This document shows, piece after piece, positions 25,230 through 34,404 of a stretch of 64,000 bases of DNA (the first letter of the stretch is position 1; every line of letters starts with the position of its first letter). This DNA comes from Candidatus Krumholzibacteriia bacterium. GTDB lineage: Bacteria; Krumholzibacteriota; Krumholzibacteriia; JAJRXK01. The stretch lies in assembly GCA_035268685.1 (NCBI GenBank), contig DATFKK010000075.1, positions 1-64,000 of the forward strand. The letters run 5' to 3'. The position numbers and the translations under genes are program-made. The notes beneath the pieces were generated by a model. It searched no databases and was not told the origin of the DNA. It was given only the letters and a program-made list of their open reading frames with translations.

Positions 25230-26837
25230 ATGCGTCGTATCGTCAGCCGAATCCAGACCGAGTCCGAGGAGTTCCGTCGCAATCGCGCCTTCCACCGCGA
25301 GCAGGCCGAACGGTTGCAGGAACTGCTGGCCACCACCGCTCTCGGCGGGAGCGAGAAGGCCCGCGCTCTGCACACGAAGCGCGGCAAGCTGCTCGTGCGT
25401 GAACGCATCGAGCGGCTGATCGACCCGGGCAGCCCCTTCCTCGAACTGAGCCCTCTGGCCGCCCACGAGGTCTACGATTCGCCCGTGCCCGCGGCCGGAC
25501 TGATCACGGGCATCGGCAACGTCCACGGCCGCCAGGTGATGATCGTGGCCAACGACGCCACGGTGAAGGGTGGGACCTATCATCCGCTGACGGTGAAGAA
25601 GCACCTGCGAGCGCAGGAGGTCGCGTTGGAGAACCGACTTCCCTGCGTCTATCTCGTCGACAGCGGTGGGGCCTTCCTGCCGCTGCAGGCCGAGGTCTTT
25701 CCCGATCGTGAGCACTTCGGACGCATCTTCTACAACCAGGCGCGCATGAGCGGACTGGGGATTCCCCAGGTCAGCGCGGTCATGGGGAGCTGCACGGCGG
25801 GCGGAGCCTACGTACCCGCCATGAGCGACGAGGTGGTGATCGTCGAGGAGCAGGGCACCATCTTCCTGGGCGGACCCCCACTGGTCAAAGCCGCCACCGG
25901 CGAGGAGGTCAGCGCCGAGGACCTCGGTGGTGGTGACGTGCACACCCGCCTGAGTGGCGTGGCCGACCACCTGGCTCGCGACGACGAGCACGCCCTGAAG
26001 ATCGTGCGCGACATCGTCGAGAACCTGGGCCACCGCGACCTGGCCGCGATCGATCGCGCCGAGCCCGAGGATCCGGCCTACGACCCGGAGGAACTCCTGG
26101 GCATCGTGCCCGACGACGAGCGCAAGCCCTTCGAGGTGCGCGAGGTGATCGCGCGTCTGGTCGACGGTTCGCGCTTCCACGAGTTCAAGGAGCGCTACGG
26201 CAATACGGTCGTCACCGGCTTCGCCCGCGTCCACGGACAGCCCGTCGGGGTCATCGCCAACAACGGTGTCCTGTTCAGCGAGAGCGCGCTGAAGGTGACG
26301 CACTTCATCGAGATGTGCGGGCAGCGCCGGGTGCCGCTGTTGTTCCTGCAGAACATCACCGGGTTCATGGTGGGCCGGAAGTACGAGACCGGCGGCATCG
26401 CGAAGGACGGGGCGAAGATGGTCAGTGCCGTCAGCAGCGTGGCGGTACCGAAGTTCACGGTGGTGATCGGTGGCAGCTACGGCGCGGGCAACTACGGCAT
26501 GTGCGGGCGGGCCTTCCAGCCACGGCTGTTGTTCATGTGGCCCCACGCGAAGATCAGCGTGATGGGCGGAGAGCAGGCGGCCAACGTGCTGGCCACGGTC
26601 AAGAAGGACCAGCTCGCGCGCGAACAGAAGTCCATGACGGCCGACGAGGAGGCCGCCTTCAAGCAACCCATCCTCGACAAGTACGCCGAGGAGGGTTCGG
26701 CGATCCACAGCACGGCCCGGTTGTGGGACGACGGGATCCTGCAGATGCCGCAGACCCGGGACGTGCTCGGGCTGTCGTTGGCGATGGCGCGCAACGCTCC
26801 CCACGCCGAGAGCCGGTACGGCATCTTCCGCATGTAG
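25230..26837 (+). CDS. Acyl-CoA carboxylase carboxyltransferase (beta) subunit, methylcrotonyl type
   Basis: The carboxyltransferase half of a biotin-dependent acyl-CoA carboxylase, 535 residues. It transfers carboxyl from carboxybiotin to a branched acyl-CoA. The full-length pattern is that of the methylcrotonyl/geranyl-CoA type: [48 protein letters not shown], and near the C-terminus [19 protein letters not shown] and [11 protein letters not shown]. No biotin carboxylase is adjacent; the nearest lies at 41589-43130, which also has its own carrier gene. A -10-like TAGACT is at 25187-25192. A leucine-degradation role is inferred, and acyclic terpene use is possible. Confidence 0.88.
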   Translation: MRRIVSRIQTESEEFRRNRAFHREQAERLQELLATTALGGSEKARALHTKRGKLLVRERIERLIDPGSPFLELSPLAAHEVYDSPVPAAGLITGIGNVHGRQVMIVANDATVKGGTYHPLTVKKHLRAQEVALENRLPCVYLVDSGGAFLPLQAEVFPDREHFGRIFYNQARMSGLGIPQVSAVMGSCTAGGAYVPAMSDEVVIVEEQGTIFLGGPPLVKAATGEEVSAEDLGGGDVHTRLSGVADHLARDDEHALKIVRDIVENLGHRDLAAIDRAEPEDPAYDPEELLGIVPDDERKPFEVREVIARLVDGSRFHEFKERYGNTVVTGFARVHGQPVGVIANNGVLFSESALKVTHFIEMCGQRRVPLLFLQNITGFMVGRKYETGGIAKDGAKMVSAVSSVAVPKFTVVIGGSYGAGNYGMCGRAFQPRLLFMWPHAKISVMGGEQAANVLATVKKDQLAREQKSMTADEEAAFKQPILDKYAEEGSAIHSTARLWDDGILQMPQTRDVLGLSLAMARNAPHAESRYGIFRM

Positions 26838-26840
26838 CGC

Positions 26841-28061
26841 TCAGTCTTCGCGCCGCCGGCGCGGTGAGATCGGTAGAGGTCCGCGCCGGAGCAGTCCGTC
26901 GACACGGCCCGGGCGCAGCGGCATGACCCGGCCGCTGGCGAAGAAGGGGAAGTCGAAGTCGAGCTCCTCTCCGGCGGCCCGTCCCGGCATGGGCATGAGC
27001 CGCGCGGTCAGCGGCTTCTCGAGCCGGAGCGCCAGGGCGCCGAGGTCCAGCAGGCAGGCCACGATGCTCTCTGCGTCGACGTCGCCGGGCAGGGGCACGG
27101 TGTCGAGACCGGTGCCGCAGACGGTCGAGGCCAGGAGCAGGTCCTCGATCCGAAGGCTTCCCTCGGCCGCGCGGCGGGCCAGCGTGTCGTCCTCGAGCAC
27201 CGGCAGGAACAGACCGCTGAATCCGGTCCGCGGGAAGCGGGCGCGGTCGACGGCGCTGGTGATCATCGCGGCCGCCGCCACGCTGCCGGGCCGACCCACG
27301 GCATCGACACCCATCGACTCGATCGTGGCCCCGATCGAATCTGCGTTCCGGGGAAAGGGTGCGGGGCTGAAGTCGATTCCCCCGAAGCGCGCGGTTCCGC
27401 TCCGCTCCAGCGTCCGCGCCACCGACTCGATGGACGCGGCGGCCTCCTCGATCCGGTCGACGAGCCGGTCGAGTGCCCGGGCCGGCGACGACGCCTCGGC
27501 GAACGCGCTCCGGGCGAGGTCCGCGGCCTCGGTCGCGACGGCGAACTCGGCGGGTGCCCCGGCCCGCGCGTACGCGGACGGCAGGAAGGGGACGCCGGCC
27601 GGAACGCGGGCCAGGGCCGAGAACCGGAGATTGGCGAAACCGTTGGGCTCGATCGGCGCCGCGGCGAGGATCACGTCGGCGGCATGGGCCGCCTGTTCCC
27701 CGAAGAGTTGCCCGTGGCCGTCGTCCATCTGCAGCGTCACGAACACCCGCTGCGTCTCGTCGAGGATCCGCGGGAGGGCCTCGACCCAGCGGTGCGGATC
27801 CCCGGGACGGTGCGGACCGAGTGCCGCGTAGTCGATCCCGCGGTCGTGGGCCCTGCCTTCGATCTCCCGGGCGAGTTCGATCAACGCGTCCGGGGAGCGA
27901 GCGGGCTCCACGACGTCGCTCAACGGGGGAAGCGCCAGGCGCACCGTCTGGACCTCGAATCCGGCGTCCACGTAGGCCGCGCGGGCACGGCCCAGGAAGC
28001 CGGCCACGGCGTCCACGCCGTCGAGGTCCGCGCAGAAGCCGGTGATCGATCGGATCTTCAT
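26841..28061 (-). CDS. DUF711 family protein
   Basis: A 406-residue cytoplasmic protein of the DUF711 family. It begins KIRSITGFCADLDG, the usual start of the family, and contains RFGGIDFSPAPFPRNADSIGATIE, another conserved block, and the glycine-rich CGTGLDTVPLPGDVD. The family is widespread and resembles the glycyl-radical or formate-lyase fold in some predictions, but its biochemical role is not known to me. Its gene converges on the carboxyltransferase gene with only three bases between the two stop codons. Upstream, it stands divergent from the nitroreductase gene. Confidence 0.8.
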   Translation of the reverse strand: MKIRSITGFCADLDGVDAVAGFLGRARAAYVDAGFEVQTVRLALPPLSDVVEPARSPDALIELAREIEGRAHDRGIDYAALGPHRPGDPHRWVEALPRILDETQRVFVTLQMDDGHGQLFGEQAAHAADVILAAAPIEPNGFANLRFSALARVPAGVPFLPSAYARAGAPAEFAVATEAADLARSAFAEASSPARALDRLVDRIEEAAASIESVARTLERSGTARFGGIDFSPAPFPRNADSIGATIESMGVDAVGRPGSVAAAAMITSAVDRARFPRTGFSGLFLPVLEDDTLARRAAEGSLRIEDLLLASTVCGTGLDTVPLPGDVDAESIVACLLDLGALALRLEKPLTARLMPMPGRAAGEELDFDFPFFASGRVMPLRPGRVDGLLRRGPLPISPRRRRED

Positions 28062-28263
28062 GGACGAGCGCTCCCGAGTCGGGGTCGACGTGATCTCTTG
28101 CTCCGAGAACGCAAACCCGTCGAGGGGTCGCGGCAGGAGCCGGCACCGGGCGACGAAGCACCGGGCGACGAAGGCCGACGGTCCGATGGACACAATCTCT
28201 ACCACGATCGCATCGATGTCTCGACACTGGCGTCGGGTGGCTCGTGATCGCATGATGGGGGTC

Positions 28264-29019
28264 ATGACCGACCCCGAGCCCGGCTTCGTGCCCTTCACAC
28301 TGCCCGATCTGTCCGAGGACGAGCGCCAGGCGCGCGGACGCGCCTGGTTCGAGGAACTCGACCGCCGCCGCAGCGTGCGCGACTTCTCCGACGCGCCGGT
28401 GTCGCGTACGTGCATCGAGTGGGCCATCCGGGCGGCCAGCACCGCTCCGTCGGGAGCGCACCGCCAACCCTGGACCTTCGTCGCCGTCAGCGCGGACGAG
28501 ACCAAGAAGCGTATCCGCGAGGCAGCGGAACGGGAGGAGCACTCGTTCTACGAGGGCGGGCGCGCGCCCGACGAATGGCTGGACGCGCTCCGGCCCATCG
28601 GGACCCACTGGCAGAAGCCCTTCCTCGAGACCGTCCCCTGGATCGTGGTCGTCTTCGAACAGTTGTCCGGCTACGACGAGACGGGGAGGCGCCAGCGCAA
28701 CTACTACACGAAGGAGAGCGTGGGCATCGCCTGTGGGCTCTTCGTGGCGGCGCTGCACCGGATGGGGTTGGTCACGCTGACGCACACGCCCAGCCCCATG
28801 GGCTTCCTGCGCGAGATCCTGGGGCGGCCGTCGAACGAGCGGCCCTTCATCCTGTTCCCGGTCGGGAGGCCGGCGGACGACTGTCGCGTGCCCGACCTGC
28901 GGCGCAAGGAACTCGACGAGGTCGCGATCTTCGATCCGCGGCCGCAACGGCCACGGGGTACGGGGCCCGAGTCCACACCCGACCCGACACCCGACCCGAC
29001 ACCAGGAGACGATCGATGA
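28264..29019 (+). CDS. Nitroreductase-family oxidoreductase
   Basis: A 251-residue FMN-dependent nitroreductase-like enzyme. RRRSVRDFSDAPV with STAPSGAHRQPWTFVAV is the classical N-terminal FMN-phosphate region, and SVGIACGLFVAALHRMGL is the conserved dimer/FMN helix. It most resembles the subgroup related to iodotyrosine deiodinase and BluB (THTPSPMGFLREILGRP). Its substrate is unknown. The C-terminus ends in a TPDPTPDPTP-like repeat and overlaps the next gene by four bases (ATGA). Several ATG codons (28252, 28255, 28264) are possible starts; none has a strong ribosome-binding site. Confidence 0.85.
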   Translation: MTDPEPGFVPFTLPDLSEDERQARGRAWFEELDRRRSVRDFSDAPVSRTCIEWAIRAASTAPSGAHRQPWTFVAVSADETKKRIREAAEREEHSFYEGGRAPDEWLDALRPIGTHWQKPFLETVPWIVVVFEQLSGYDETGRRQRNYYTKESVGIACGLFVAALHRMGLVTLTHTPSPMGFLREILGRPSNERPFILFPVGRPADDCRVPDLRRKELDEVAIFDPRPQRPRGTGPESTPDPTPDPTPGDDR

Positions 29020-30362
29020 GTCTCGAAGCACTGTACGTGGCCCACGTCGGCCGCGTGATCGCCGACACCGAAGCCGCGCTCGAACGCTCGAAGGCGGCCG
29101 GGGCCGCGTTCGACGGGGTCGTCTTCCACGCCGGGGGCGAACTGCTCGTCCACCGTGACGACCAGACGCACGTCTTCCGCCCCGACTACCACTTCGCGCG
29201 CTGGGTGCCGCTGGCCGGTCCCGACCATCTGATCTCGTTCGAGCCCGGCCGGAAACCCCGGCTCGTCCGGGTGGTGCCGAAGGACTACTGGTACGAGTCG
29301 CCTCCGCCGCCACCGGTCGACATCACGCGGGTCTTCGAGGTCGTCGAGGTCGAGGACGTCGACGAAGCCGTCGACGCGCTGCGGTCGCGCCCCCGCCACG
29401 CTTTCGTGGGGGCCGACGGCGAGGTCGCCGAAGCTCTCGGTCTCGATCCCGGCGCGCAGGAGCCCGAGACCCTCATGGCGAGCCTGGACTGGTCGCGGGG
29501 GACCAAGACCGATTACGAGGTCGAGTGCCTGCGGCGGGCCGGCTCGCGCGCCGCCCGTGGGCACCGGATCGTCCGGGAGGGGGTGGCCGCCGGTCGCAGC
29601 GAGCGGCAGATGCACCACGACTACCTGGCGGCGACCTCGATGGTCGAGGACGAGGTGCCGTACCCGGCGATCATCGGCTGGGACGATCACGCCGCCGTTC
29701 TGCACTACACCCGCAAGGACGTCACGCCCCCGGCGCCCGGCGGCGTTCTGCTGATCGACGCCGGGGCCAGTTTCCAGGGCTATGCCTCGGACGTGACGCG
29801 CACCTACGTGACCGACAAGGCCCCGTCACGCTTCGCAGAGCTGCTCGACGGGATGGACGACCTCGAGCGGGAACTGGTCGACGCCGTCGGGCCCGGGGTC
29901 CCCTACGTCGACCTGCACCGGCGGGCCCACGAAGGCGTGGCCAGTCTGCTCGCCGACACCGGCGTGTTCCGATGCCCGGCCGCCGAGGCCATCGAGAAAC
30001 GCCTCAGCCTCCCCTTCCTCCCGCACGGCCTGGGGCATCACCTGGGCCTGCAGGTGCACGACGTGGGAGGGCGGCAGGCCGATCCGTCGGGAACGACCGT
30101 GGATCCGCCCGAGGACTTCCCGCACCTGCGGACGACGCGCACCCTCGAGCCGGGGCACGTGGTGACGATCGAACCGGGTCTGTACTTCGTGCCGATGCTG
30201 CTGGATCCGCTCCGCGAAGACGAGCGTGGGGCCCTGGTCGACTGGGACCTCGTCGACGAGTTGCTGCCCTTCGGTGGGATCCGGATCGAGGACGACGTGT
30301 TGGTCACCGAGGACGGGCGCGAGGATCTCACGCGCCCGCAGATTCCCGGTCACCGCGACTGA
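29016..30362 (+). CDS. pepQ: Xaa-Pro dipeptidase/aminopeptidase (M24B)
   Basis: A 448-residue metallopeptidase that splits Xaa-Pro bonds, similar to bacterial PepQ and prolidase. All five metal ligands of the pita-bread fold can be found: two aspartates in LIDAGASFQGYASDVTRTY, the histidine in HGLGHHLGLQVHD, and two glutamates in VTIEPGLYF and GGIRIEDD. The first 160 residues are the N-terminal prolidase domain. AGGAGA lies before the ATG, and the gene is translationally coupled to the nitroreductase. It converges on the chemotaxis cluster with 33 bases between them. Confidence 0.9.
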   Translation: MSLEALYVAHVGRVIADTEAALERSKAAGAAFDGVVFHAGGELLVHRDDQTHVFRPDYHFARWVPLAGPDHLISFEPGRKPRLVRVVPKDYWYESPPPPPVDITRVFEVVEVEDVDEAVDALRSRPRHAFVGADGEVAEALGLDPGAQEPETLMASLDWSRGTKTDYEVECLRRAGSRAARGHRIVREGVAAGRSERQMHHDYLAATSMVEDEVPYPAIIGWDDHAAVLHYTRKDVTPPAPGGVLLIDAGASFQGYASDVTRTYVTDKAPSRFAELLDGMDDLERELVDAVGPGVPYVDLHRRAHEGVASLLADTGVFRCPAAEAIEKRLSLPFLPHGLGHHLGLQVHDVGGRQADPSGTTVDPPEDFPHLRTTRTLEPGHVVTIEPGLYFVPMLLDPLREDERGALVDWDLVDELLPFGGIRIEDDVLVTEDGREDLTRPQIPGHRD

Positions 30363-30395
30363 GGGTGCCCGCCACGGGCGTGACGGGCCGAGAAC

Positions 30396-30884
30396 TCAGT
30401 CCACGTAGACGACCATGCGGCCGTTGCCGTAGCCGTCGATGTTGATGTCGAGACCGGTCTTCTGCTCGGCCTCGCCGAACCAGGCCACCAGACCCTCGCC
30501 CGCCTCGTCGGGAGGCTCGGAGTAGTGTCCGAGCTTCAGGCGGGGCGTGCCGGGGCTGTTGAACAGGCCGGCGCAGACGTTCAGCACCTCACGGAAGTTC
30601 TCACTGAGGTTCTCGGCGACCTGTCCCGCGCGGATGCTGTCCTGGGCCATGCTGGCGGGGATCAGCGAGAGCGCAGCGCCGCCGTAGGCCGCGGTCGCGA
30701 CGTCGCACGCGATCACGGCGCCGAGGGTGCCGTCCTCTTCGTCGTAGACGGCGAAGATCCAGTTCGCGGTGCCGTCGAAGTCGACGGCGGGGTTCTTCCG
30801 GGCGGTCGTGTCCTTGCCGAGCAGGCTGGTGAGCATCTCGGCGATCTCGACGGCCGTCGGGCTCGCGTAGGTGAGAGCAGCCAT
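30396..30884 (-). CDS. CheX-like protein at the end of the chemotaxis cluster
   Basis: A 162-residue soluble protein without a named family that I can assign. It carries NFREVLNVCAG (E99, N102), aligning with AFGEIVNILAG and AVGEVANMIGG in the two CheX proteins of the same cluster. That ExxN helix is the catalytic element of CheC/CheX phosphatases, which remove phosphate from CheY. The N-terminal half (FDGTANWIFAVYDEEDGTLGAVIACDV) resembles the sheet that precedes the helix in CheX. It is the last gene of the leftward cluster, 67 bases past cheX, with GGAGGAACG before the ATG. A phosphatase or a scaffold role is plausible. Confidence 0.6.
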   Translation of the reverse strand: MAALTYASPTAVEIAEMLTSLLGKDTTARKNPAVDFDGTANWIFAVYDEEDGTLGAVIACDVATAAYGGAALSLIPASMAQDSIRAGQVAENLSENFREVLNVCAGLFNSPGTPRLKLGHYSEPPDEAGEGLVAWFGEAEQKTGLDINIDGYGNGRMVVYVD

Positions 30885-30951
30885 CGTTCCTCCGGTCGGG
30901 AACAGCGGTGTGGTTGGAGCCGGGGGTCGCCTTCTCCGGTGGCGACGACGA

Positions 30952-31431
30952 TCAGCTCTTGTTCATGAGGACGACGAGATAGGCTTCGATCTCCCCCAGA
31001 GCGACCTGGGTGACCTGGAGGTCCTGGCGGTCGTTCGGGGAGATGTGCCCGTGGATCATCGTCGGCAGACCCAGCGTCAACCCTCGATAGCGGCTGTCCA
31101 TGACCTGCTTCAACGAGCCGGCCAGGATGTTCACGATCTCGCCGAAGGCGTCGGCCATGACCGAGTCGGTGAGCTCGGGGTCGCCGGCTTCCATCATCAT
31201 GAGGGCGCCGGCGAGCCGCCGGCAGTCCCCGCGTCCGGCGGCGATGCCGATCTGCATCTGCACCTCGGGCGAGATGAGGGCCAGATAGGCGCCCGACATC
31301 TGCAGCGAGAGCTTCTCGGCCTCGCCGACACGTCGGCATCCGGCGGTGATCGAGAGGGCCTCGCGCGCGACTTCGTCGGTGGCGCGGACGAGACCGTCCG
31401 ACCACTCCTGACAGGGAGTCGTCACGGTCAT
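30952..31431 (-). CDS. cheX: CheX-family CheY-phosphate phosphatase
   Basis: A 159-residue CheX-type protein. The helix DAFGEIVNILAGSLKQ provides the catalytic pair E98 and N101, which insert into the active site of phosphorylated CheY. CheX proteins have one such helix where CheC has two. Beta strands such as LSLQMSGAYLALISPE and LTLGLPTMIHG flank it. The start codon overlaps the stop of the upstream cheY by four bases (ATGA), so the two proteins are produced together and probably act together. A second CheX gene lies upstream at 31878-32399. Confidence 0.75.
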   Translation of the reverse strand: MTVTTPCQEWSDGLVRATDEVAREALSITAGCRRVGEAEKLSLQMSGAYLALISPEVQMQIGIAAGRGDCRRLAGALMMMEAGDPELTDSVMADAFGEIVNILAGSLKQVMDSRYRGLTLGLPTMIHGHISPNDRQDLQVTQVALGEIEAYLVVLMNKS

Positions 31432-31790
31432 GAGACGGCCGCCGCGATGTTCTCGGAGAAGTCGTTCGCCGTGAAGGGCTTGCTGATGAGGAACGCCGCG
31501 CCGGCCTCCTGGGCCTGCTGGCGCATCTCGGTGGTGCCCTCCGACGTCACGAAGCCGAAGTTCACGTCGTTGCCCTCGGCGCGCAGGGCTCGCAGGAACT
31601 CGATGCCGTTCATCTCGGGCATGTTCCAGTCGCACAGCACGATGTCGGGTGCATCGGCCTTCACGGCGTCGAGACCTTCGCGGCCGTTCGTGGCCTCGCT
31701 CATGGTCGCGTCGCCGTAACCGGCCTGCTTCAGGGTGCGCTTGACGATCATACGCATGGCCTTGCTGTCGTCCACGATCAGGATCTTCAT
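31428..31790 (-). CDS. cheY: CheY-like response regulator (first of two)
   Basis: A 120-residue stand-alone receiver domain. Phosphoacceptor D54 lies in DIVLCDWNMPEMNG, the acidic pair is D7-D8, and T/S82-83 and K104 (LISKPF) complete the active site. With no output domain, it should bind the flagellar switch or act as a phosphate sink. It sits 87 bases after the upstream cheX and overlaps the next cheX by four bases. A sigma-28-like -10 lies just upstream, so this half of the cluster may have its own promoter. Confidence 0.9.
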   Translation of the reverse strand: MKILIVDDSKAMRMIVKRTLKQAGYGDATMSEATNGREGLDAVKADAPDIVLCDWNMPEMNGIEFLRALRAEGNDVNFGFVTSEGTTEMRQQAQEAGAAFLISKPFTANDFSENIAAAVS

Positions 31791-31822
31791 CCGGGTTCCC
31801 CCTCGGTCGTTTCTCGTTCGGC

Positions 31823-31830
31823 CATATCGG
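31823..31830 (-). promoter_or_regulatory. Possible sigma-28-like -10 before cheY
   Basis: The minus strand reads GCCGATAT, nearly the perfect FliA -10 (GCCGATAA), about 33 bases before the cheY start. No good -35 is found at the expected distance, and the sequence is part of a short palindrome (ATCGGCCGAT), so the call is weak. Confidence 0.3.
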
Positions 31831-31877
31831 CCGATGCTCCGGCAGTTGCTGCCGGTCCTCGTGTGACGTCGTTCCGT

Positions 31878-32399
31878 TCAGGCGACGTTCGCCGGGTCCT
31901 TCCGGCCCGTTTCTGCATTCTTCGCCGAACGGTGGGTGTCCGCACCCGCCTCGTTCACTTCGGCGAGCACGACGCGTACCGGTTGACACTCGCTGCGGAA
32001 TCCGACCCGCGTGACCGGATGACTTCCCGGCACCGCGAGGCGCGTGTGGATCCCGGTGGCCACGGTCGGCAGGGAGAGCTGGCTCGGTCCCGGGACCAGG
32101 CCCTTGACGTTGCCGCCGATCATGTTGGCGACCTCGCCCACGGCGTCGTGCAGCAGCTCGTCGTCGACCTCGTCGTGCTCGAGTTCGAACATCGCGGCGG
32201 CGATGGCGATCCCGAGGGTCGACGGGCACGACAGGATCACGCTGCCGTTCCAGCCGCCCGAGATGTGCACGCACGCAGACACGGTCTCGTCCCCGTCGGG
32301 TGGATGGTGGTCGTCCTCGACGGGTTCGATACCCATGGCCAACACGGTCTCCCACACGGTCCGCGTCAGTTCGATGACTTCGGCTTCCAGGAATTGCAT
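31878..32399 (-). CDS. cheX: CheX-family protein (upstream copy)
   Basis: A 173-residue CheX-like protein. The catalytic helix is DAVGEVANMIGGNVKG, giving E89, N92 and the following N97; CheX from Thermotoga and Borrelia has the same pattern. The strand region CVHISGGWNGSVILSCPS precedes it. Unlike the copy at 30952-31431, its tail (about residues 150-173) is charged and probably disordered. It lies 20 bases downstream of cheR in the main che operon. It likely dephosphorylates one of the two CheY proteins. Confidence 0.78.
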   Translation of the reverse strand: MQFLEAEVIELTRTVWETVLAMGIEPVEDDHHPPDGDETVSACVHISGGWNGSVILSCPSTLGIAIAAAMFELEHDEVDDELLHDAVGEVANMIGGNVKGLVPGPSQLSLPTVATGIHTRLAVPGSHPVTRVGFRSECQPVRVVLAEVNEAGADTHRSAKNAETGRKDPANVA

Positions 32400-32419
32400 T
32401 CCCGTTCCTCCTCGAGTGG

Positions 32420-33241
32420 TCAGCGGACGCGGTACACCACGGTCCTGCCGAGCCGTACGATCTCGAAATCGTCGGCGAAATTGATCACGGTCTCGGCCCC
32501 ACCCAGGAAGAGGGTGGCACCGGGGGCCAGGACGCTCTTCAGGCGTCCGAGGATCTGTCGCTTGGTGTCGGGATCGAAGTAGATCAGCACGTTCCGCAGG
32601 AAGACGATGTCGAACTTCGGCATGCTGGGCCAGGGTTCGACCAGGTTCATCTTGCGGAACCGGACCAGTCGGCGGACCTCGGGCTTGATCTGCCACTGGA
32701 GGCCGACCCTCTGGAAGTGTTTGACCATGAGCGGCGCGGGCAGCCCACGGTTGATCTCGAGCTCGCTGTACGCGCCCGAGCTGCTCTTCTCGAGCATCTC
32801 GTCGGAGATGTCGGTGCCCAGGATCTCGACCTGCCAGCCGTTGATCTTCGCCCCGAAGTGCTCCTGCAGGGTGATCGCGATCGAGTAGGGCTCCTGACCG
32901 CTGGAGCAGGCGGCACACCAGACCCGTAGCGAACGATTGGACTGGTTGCGCTCCAGGGTCCCGGGCAGGACCTCGGTCCGGAGGGTCTCGAAGGGATGGT
33001 GATCGCGGAAGAACGAGGTCTCGTTCGTGGTCATCGCGTCGATGACTTCGCTCTGCAGCGCTGCGGAGCCGCCGGACTGGAGCTTCGTCACCAGCTCGCC
33101 CAGGTCGGTCAGGGAGTGGGCGCGCAGGATCGGGTGCATGCGCGACTCGACCAGGTACTCCTTGCCCGGCTCGAGCACGATTCCGGCGCCGCGGTAGACG
33201 ATCTCGCGGATCACGTCGAAGTGGCTGGTCGCGATCGTCAT
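32420..33241 (-). CDS. cheR: Chemotaxis protein methyltransferase CheR
   Basis: A 273-residue SAM-dependent methyltransferase that methylates glutamates of chemoreceptors. The N-terminal helical domain leads to TTNETSFFRD, a CheR hallmark, then the SAM site VWCAACSSGQEPYSIAI, EILGTDIS and FDIVFLRNVLIYFD. The length is normal and no TPR extension is present. The start overlaps the cheB stop by four bases, so methylation and demethylation enzymes are made together. Its targets include the receptor encoded at 34784-35941. Confidence 0.93.
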   Translation of the reverse strand: MTIATSHFDVIREIVYRGAGIVLEPGKEYLVESRMHPILRAHSLTDLGELVTKLQSGGSAALQSEVIDAMTTNETSFFRDHHPFETLRTEVLPGTLERNQSNRSLRVWCAACSSGQEPYSIAITLQEHFGAKINGWQVEILGTDISDEMLEKSSSGAYSELEINRGLPAPLMVKHFQRVGLQWQIKPEVRRLVRFRKMNLVEPWPSMPKFDIVFLRNVLIYFDPDTKRQILGRLKSVLAPGATLFLGGAETVINFADDFEIVRLGRTVVYRVR

Positions 33242-34392
33242 GGTGTCACTCCCGCTCGGACCGGGTTCTGGCTCGCGCGGGCACCGGCCCGTACGACGCT
33301 CGTGATCTCGGACGCGATGGAGTCGATCGACACGATCGAATCGGCCAGCCCTTCCTTGGCCACGTGACCCGGCATTCCCCACACCACCGACGACTCGGCG
33401 TCCTGGACGACGACGTGGGCCCCGAGTTCGCCCAGTTTCCGACAACCCTCGAGTCCGTCGCGGCCCATGCCCGTGAGGATCACCACGAGCACGCGGTCGC
33501 GGTGCGTCTCGACGATCGAGTCGAGCATGACGTCGACAGCGGGTCGGCAGGAGTTCACCGGAGGCCCGTCGTCCAGCTTCACCCGGATCGCGCCCTCGGA
33601 TCGGACGAGCGTCAGGTGCCGGTCGCCGGGGGCGAGGTGGACGTGACCCGGCTCGACGACCACGTCGTCGCTCGCCTCGGTCACCCGTAGCGACGACGCT
33701 CCGTCGAGTCGTTGTGCCAGGAGCTTGGTGAACAGCGGTGGCATGTGCTGGGTGATCACCATCGGGACACCCAGATCGGCGGGAAGGGATCCGAGCACGG
33801 TGGCCAGCGCGTTCGGCCCTCCGGTGGAGACCCCGATCGCGACCAGGTCGACGGAGCTCTTCCGTTCGCGGCCTCGCGGCGGGGGCACCGTGTCCGGAAT
33901 CGCGACCGAGGGTCGAGACTCCGGAGTGCTCGGCGTCGGACCATCGGGAGGCGGGTCGCTTCGTGTCGGCCGTCGCCGGATCGAGTGCGTTTCGACCAGC
34001 GAGCGCAGACGGGGGAGCAGTTCGTCGCGGACGGCCTGGAAGGCTCCTTCCTGACTGTCCTGGTTGCTGGGTTTCGCCACGCAGTCACTGGCCCCACGGG
34101 CCAGGGCCTCCAGGGCCGCCTCGCCGCCCTGCGTGGTCAGCGTGCTGAACATGACGACCGGCAACGACCGGTCGCGGGCCCGGATCGCCTCGAGGGTCTC
34201 GAGGCCGTTCATCACGGGCATCTCGACGTCGAGGACCACCGCATCGATGTCGTGCTGCTCGAGGGCGCGCAGCGCCAGGTGACCGTTGGCCGCCGACGCG
34301 GTCACCTCGAAGTCCGGGTCGCTGCCCAGGATCCTCTTCAGCGCGCGGCGGATGAACGCGCTGTCGTCGACGATGAGGATGCGGATGGTCAT
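33238..34392 (-). CDS. cheB: Chemotaxis methylesterase CheB
   Basis: A 384-residue receptor methylesterase/deamidase activated by phosphorylation. The receiver domain (residues 1-120) has phosphoacceptor D55 in AVVLDVEMPVMNGLE. A Pro/Ser-rich linker (about 140-185) leads to the esterase domain, where the catalytic serine is in GVSTGGPNAL, the histidine in ITQHMPPLFT and the aspartate in GMGRDGLEG. It removes methyl groups added by CheR, providing adaptation. It lies 12 bases past cheY and is coupled to cheR by an ATGA overlap. Confidence 0.94.
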   Translation of the reverse strand: MTIRILIVDDSAFIRRALKRILGSDPDFEVTASAANGHLALRALEQHDIDAVVLDVEMPVMNGLETLEAIRARDRSLPVVMFSTLTTQGGEAALEALARGASDCVAKPSNQDSQEGAFQAVRDELLPRLRSLVETHSIRRRPTRSDPPPDGPTPSTPESRPSVAIPDTVPPPRGRERKSSVDLVAIGVSTGGPNALATVLGSLPADLGVPMVITQHMPPLFTKLLAQRLDGASSLRVTEASDDVVVEPGHVHLAPGDRHLTLVRSEGAIRVKLDDGPPVNSCRPAVDVMLDSIVETHRDRVLVVILTGMGRDGLEGCRKLGELGAHVVVQDAESSVVWGMPGHVAKEGLADSIVSIDSIASEITSVVRAGARASQNPVRAGVTP

Positions 34393-34404
34393 CGTGGTCC
34401 GTTC

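Noticed and set aside
28970-29010. Tandem repeat ACCCGACACCCGACCC at the end of the nitroreductase gene
   Set aside because: It simply encodes a TPDP repeat in the tail of the protein; it is too short to be called a repeat array.
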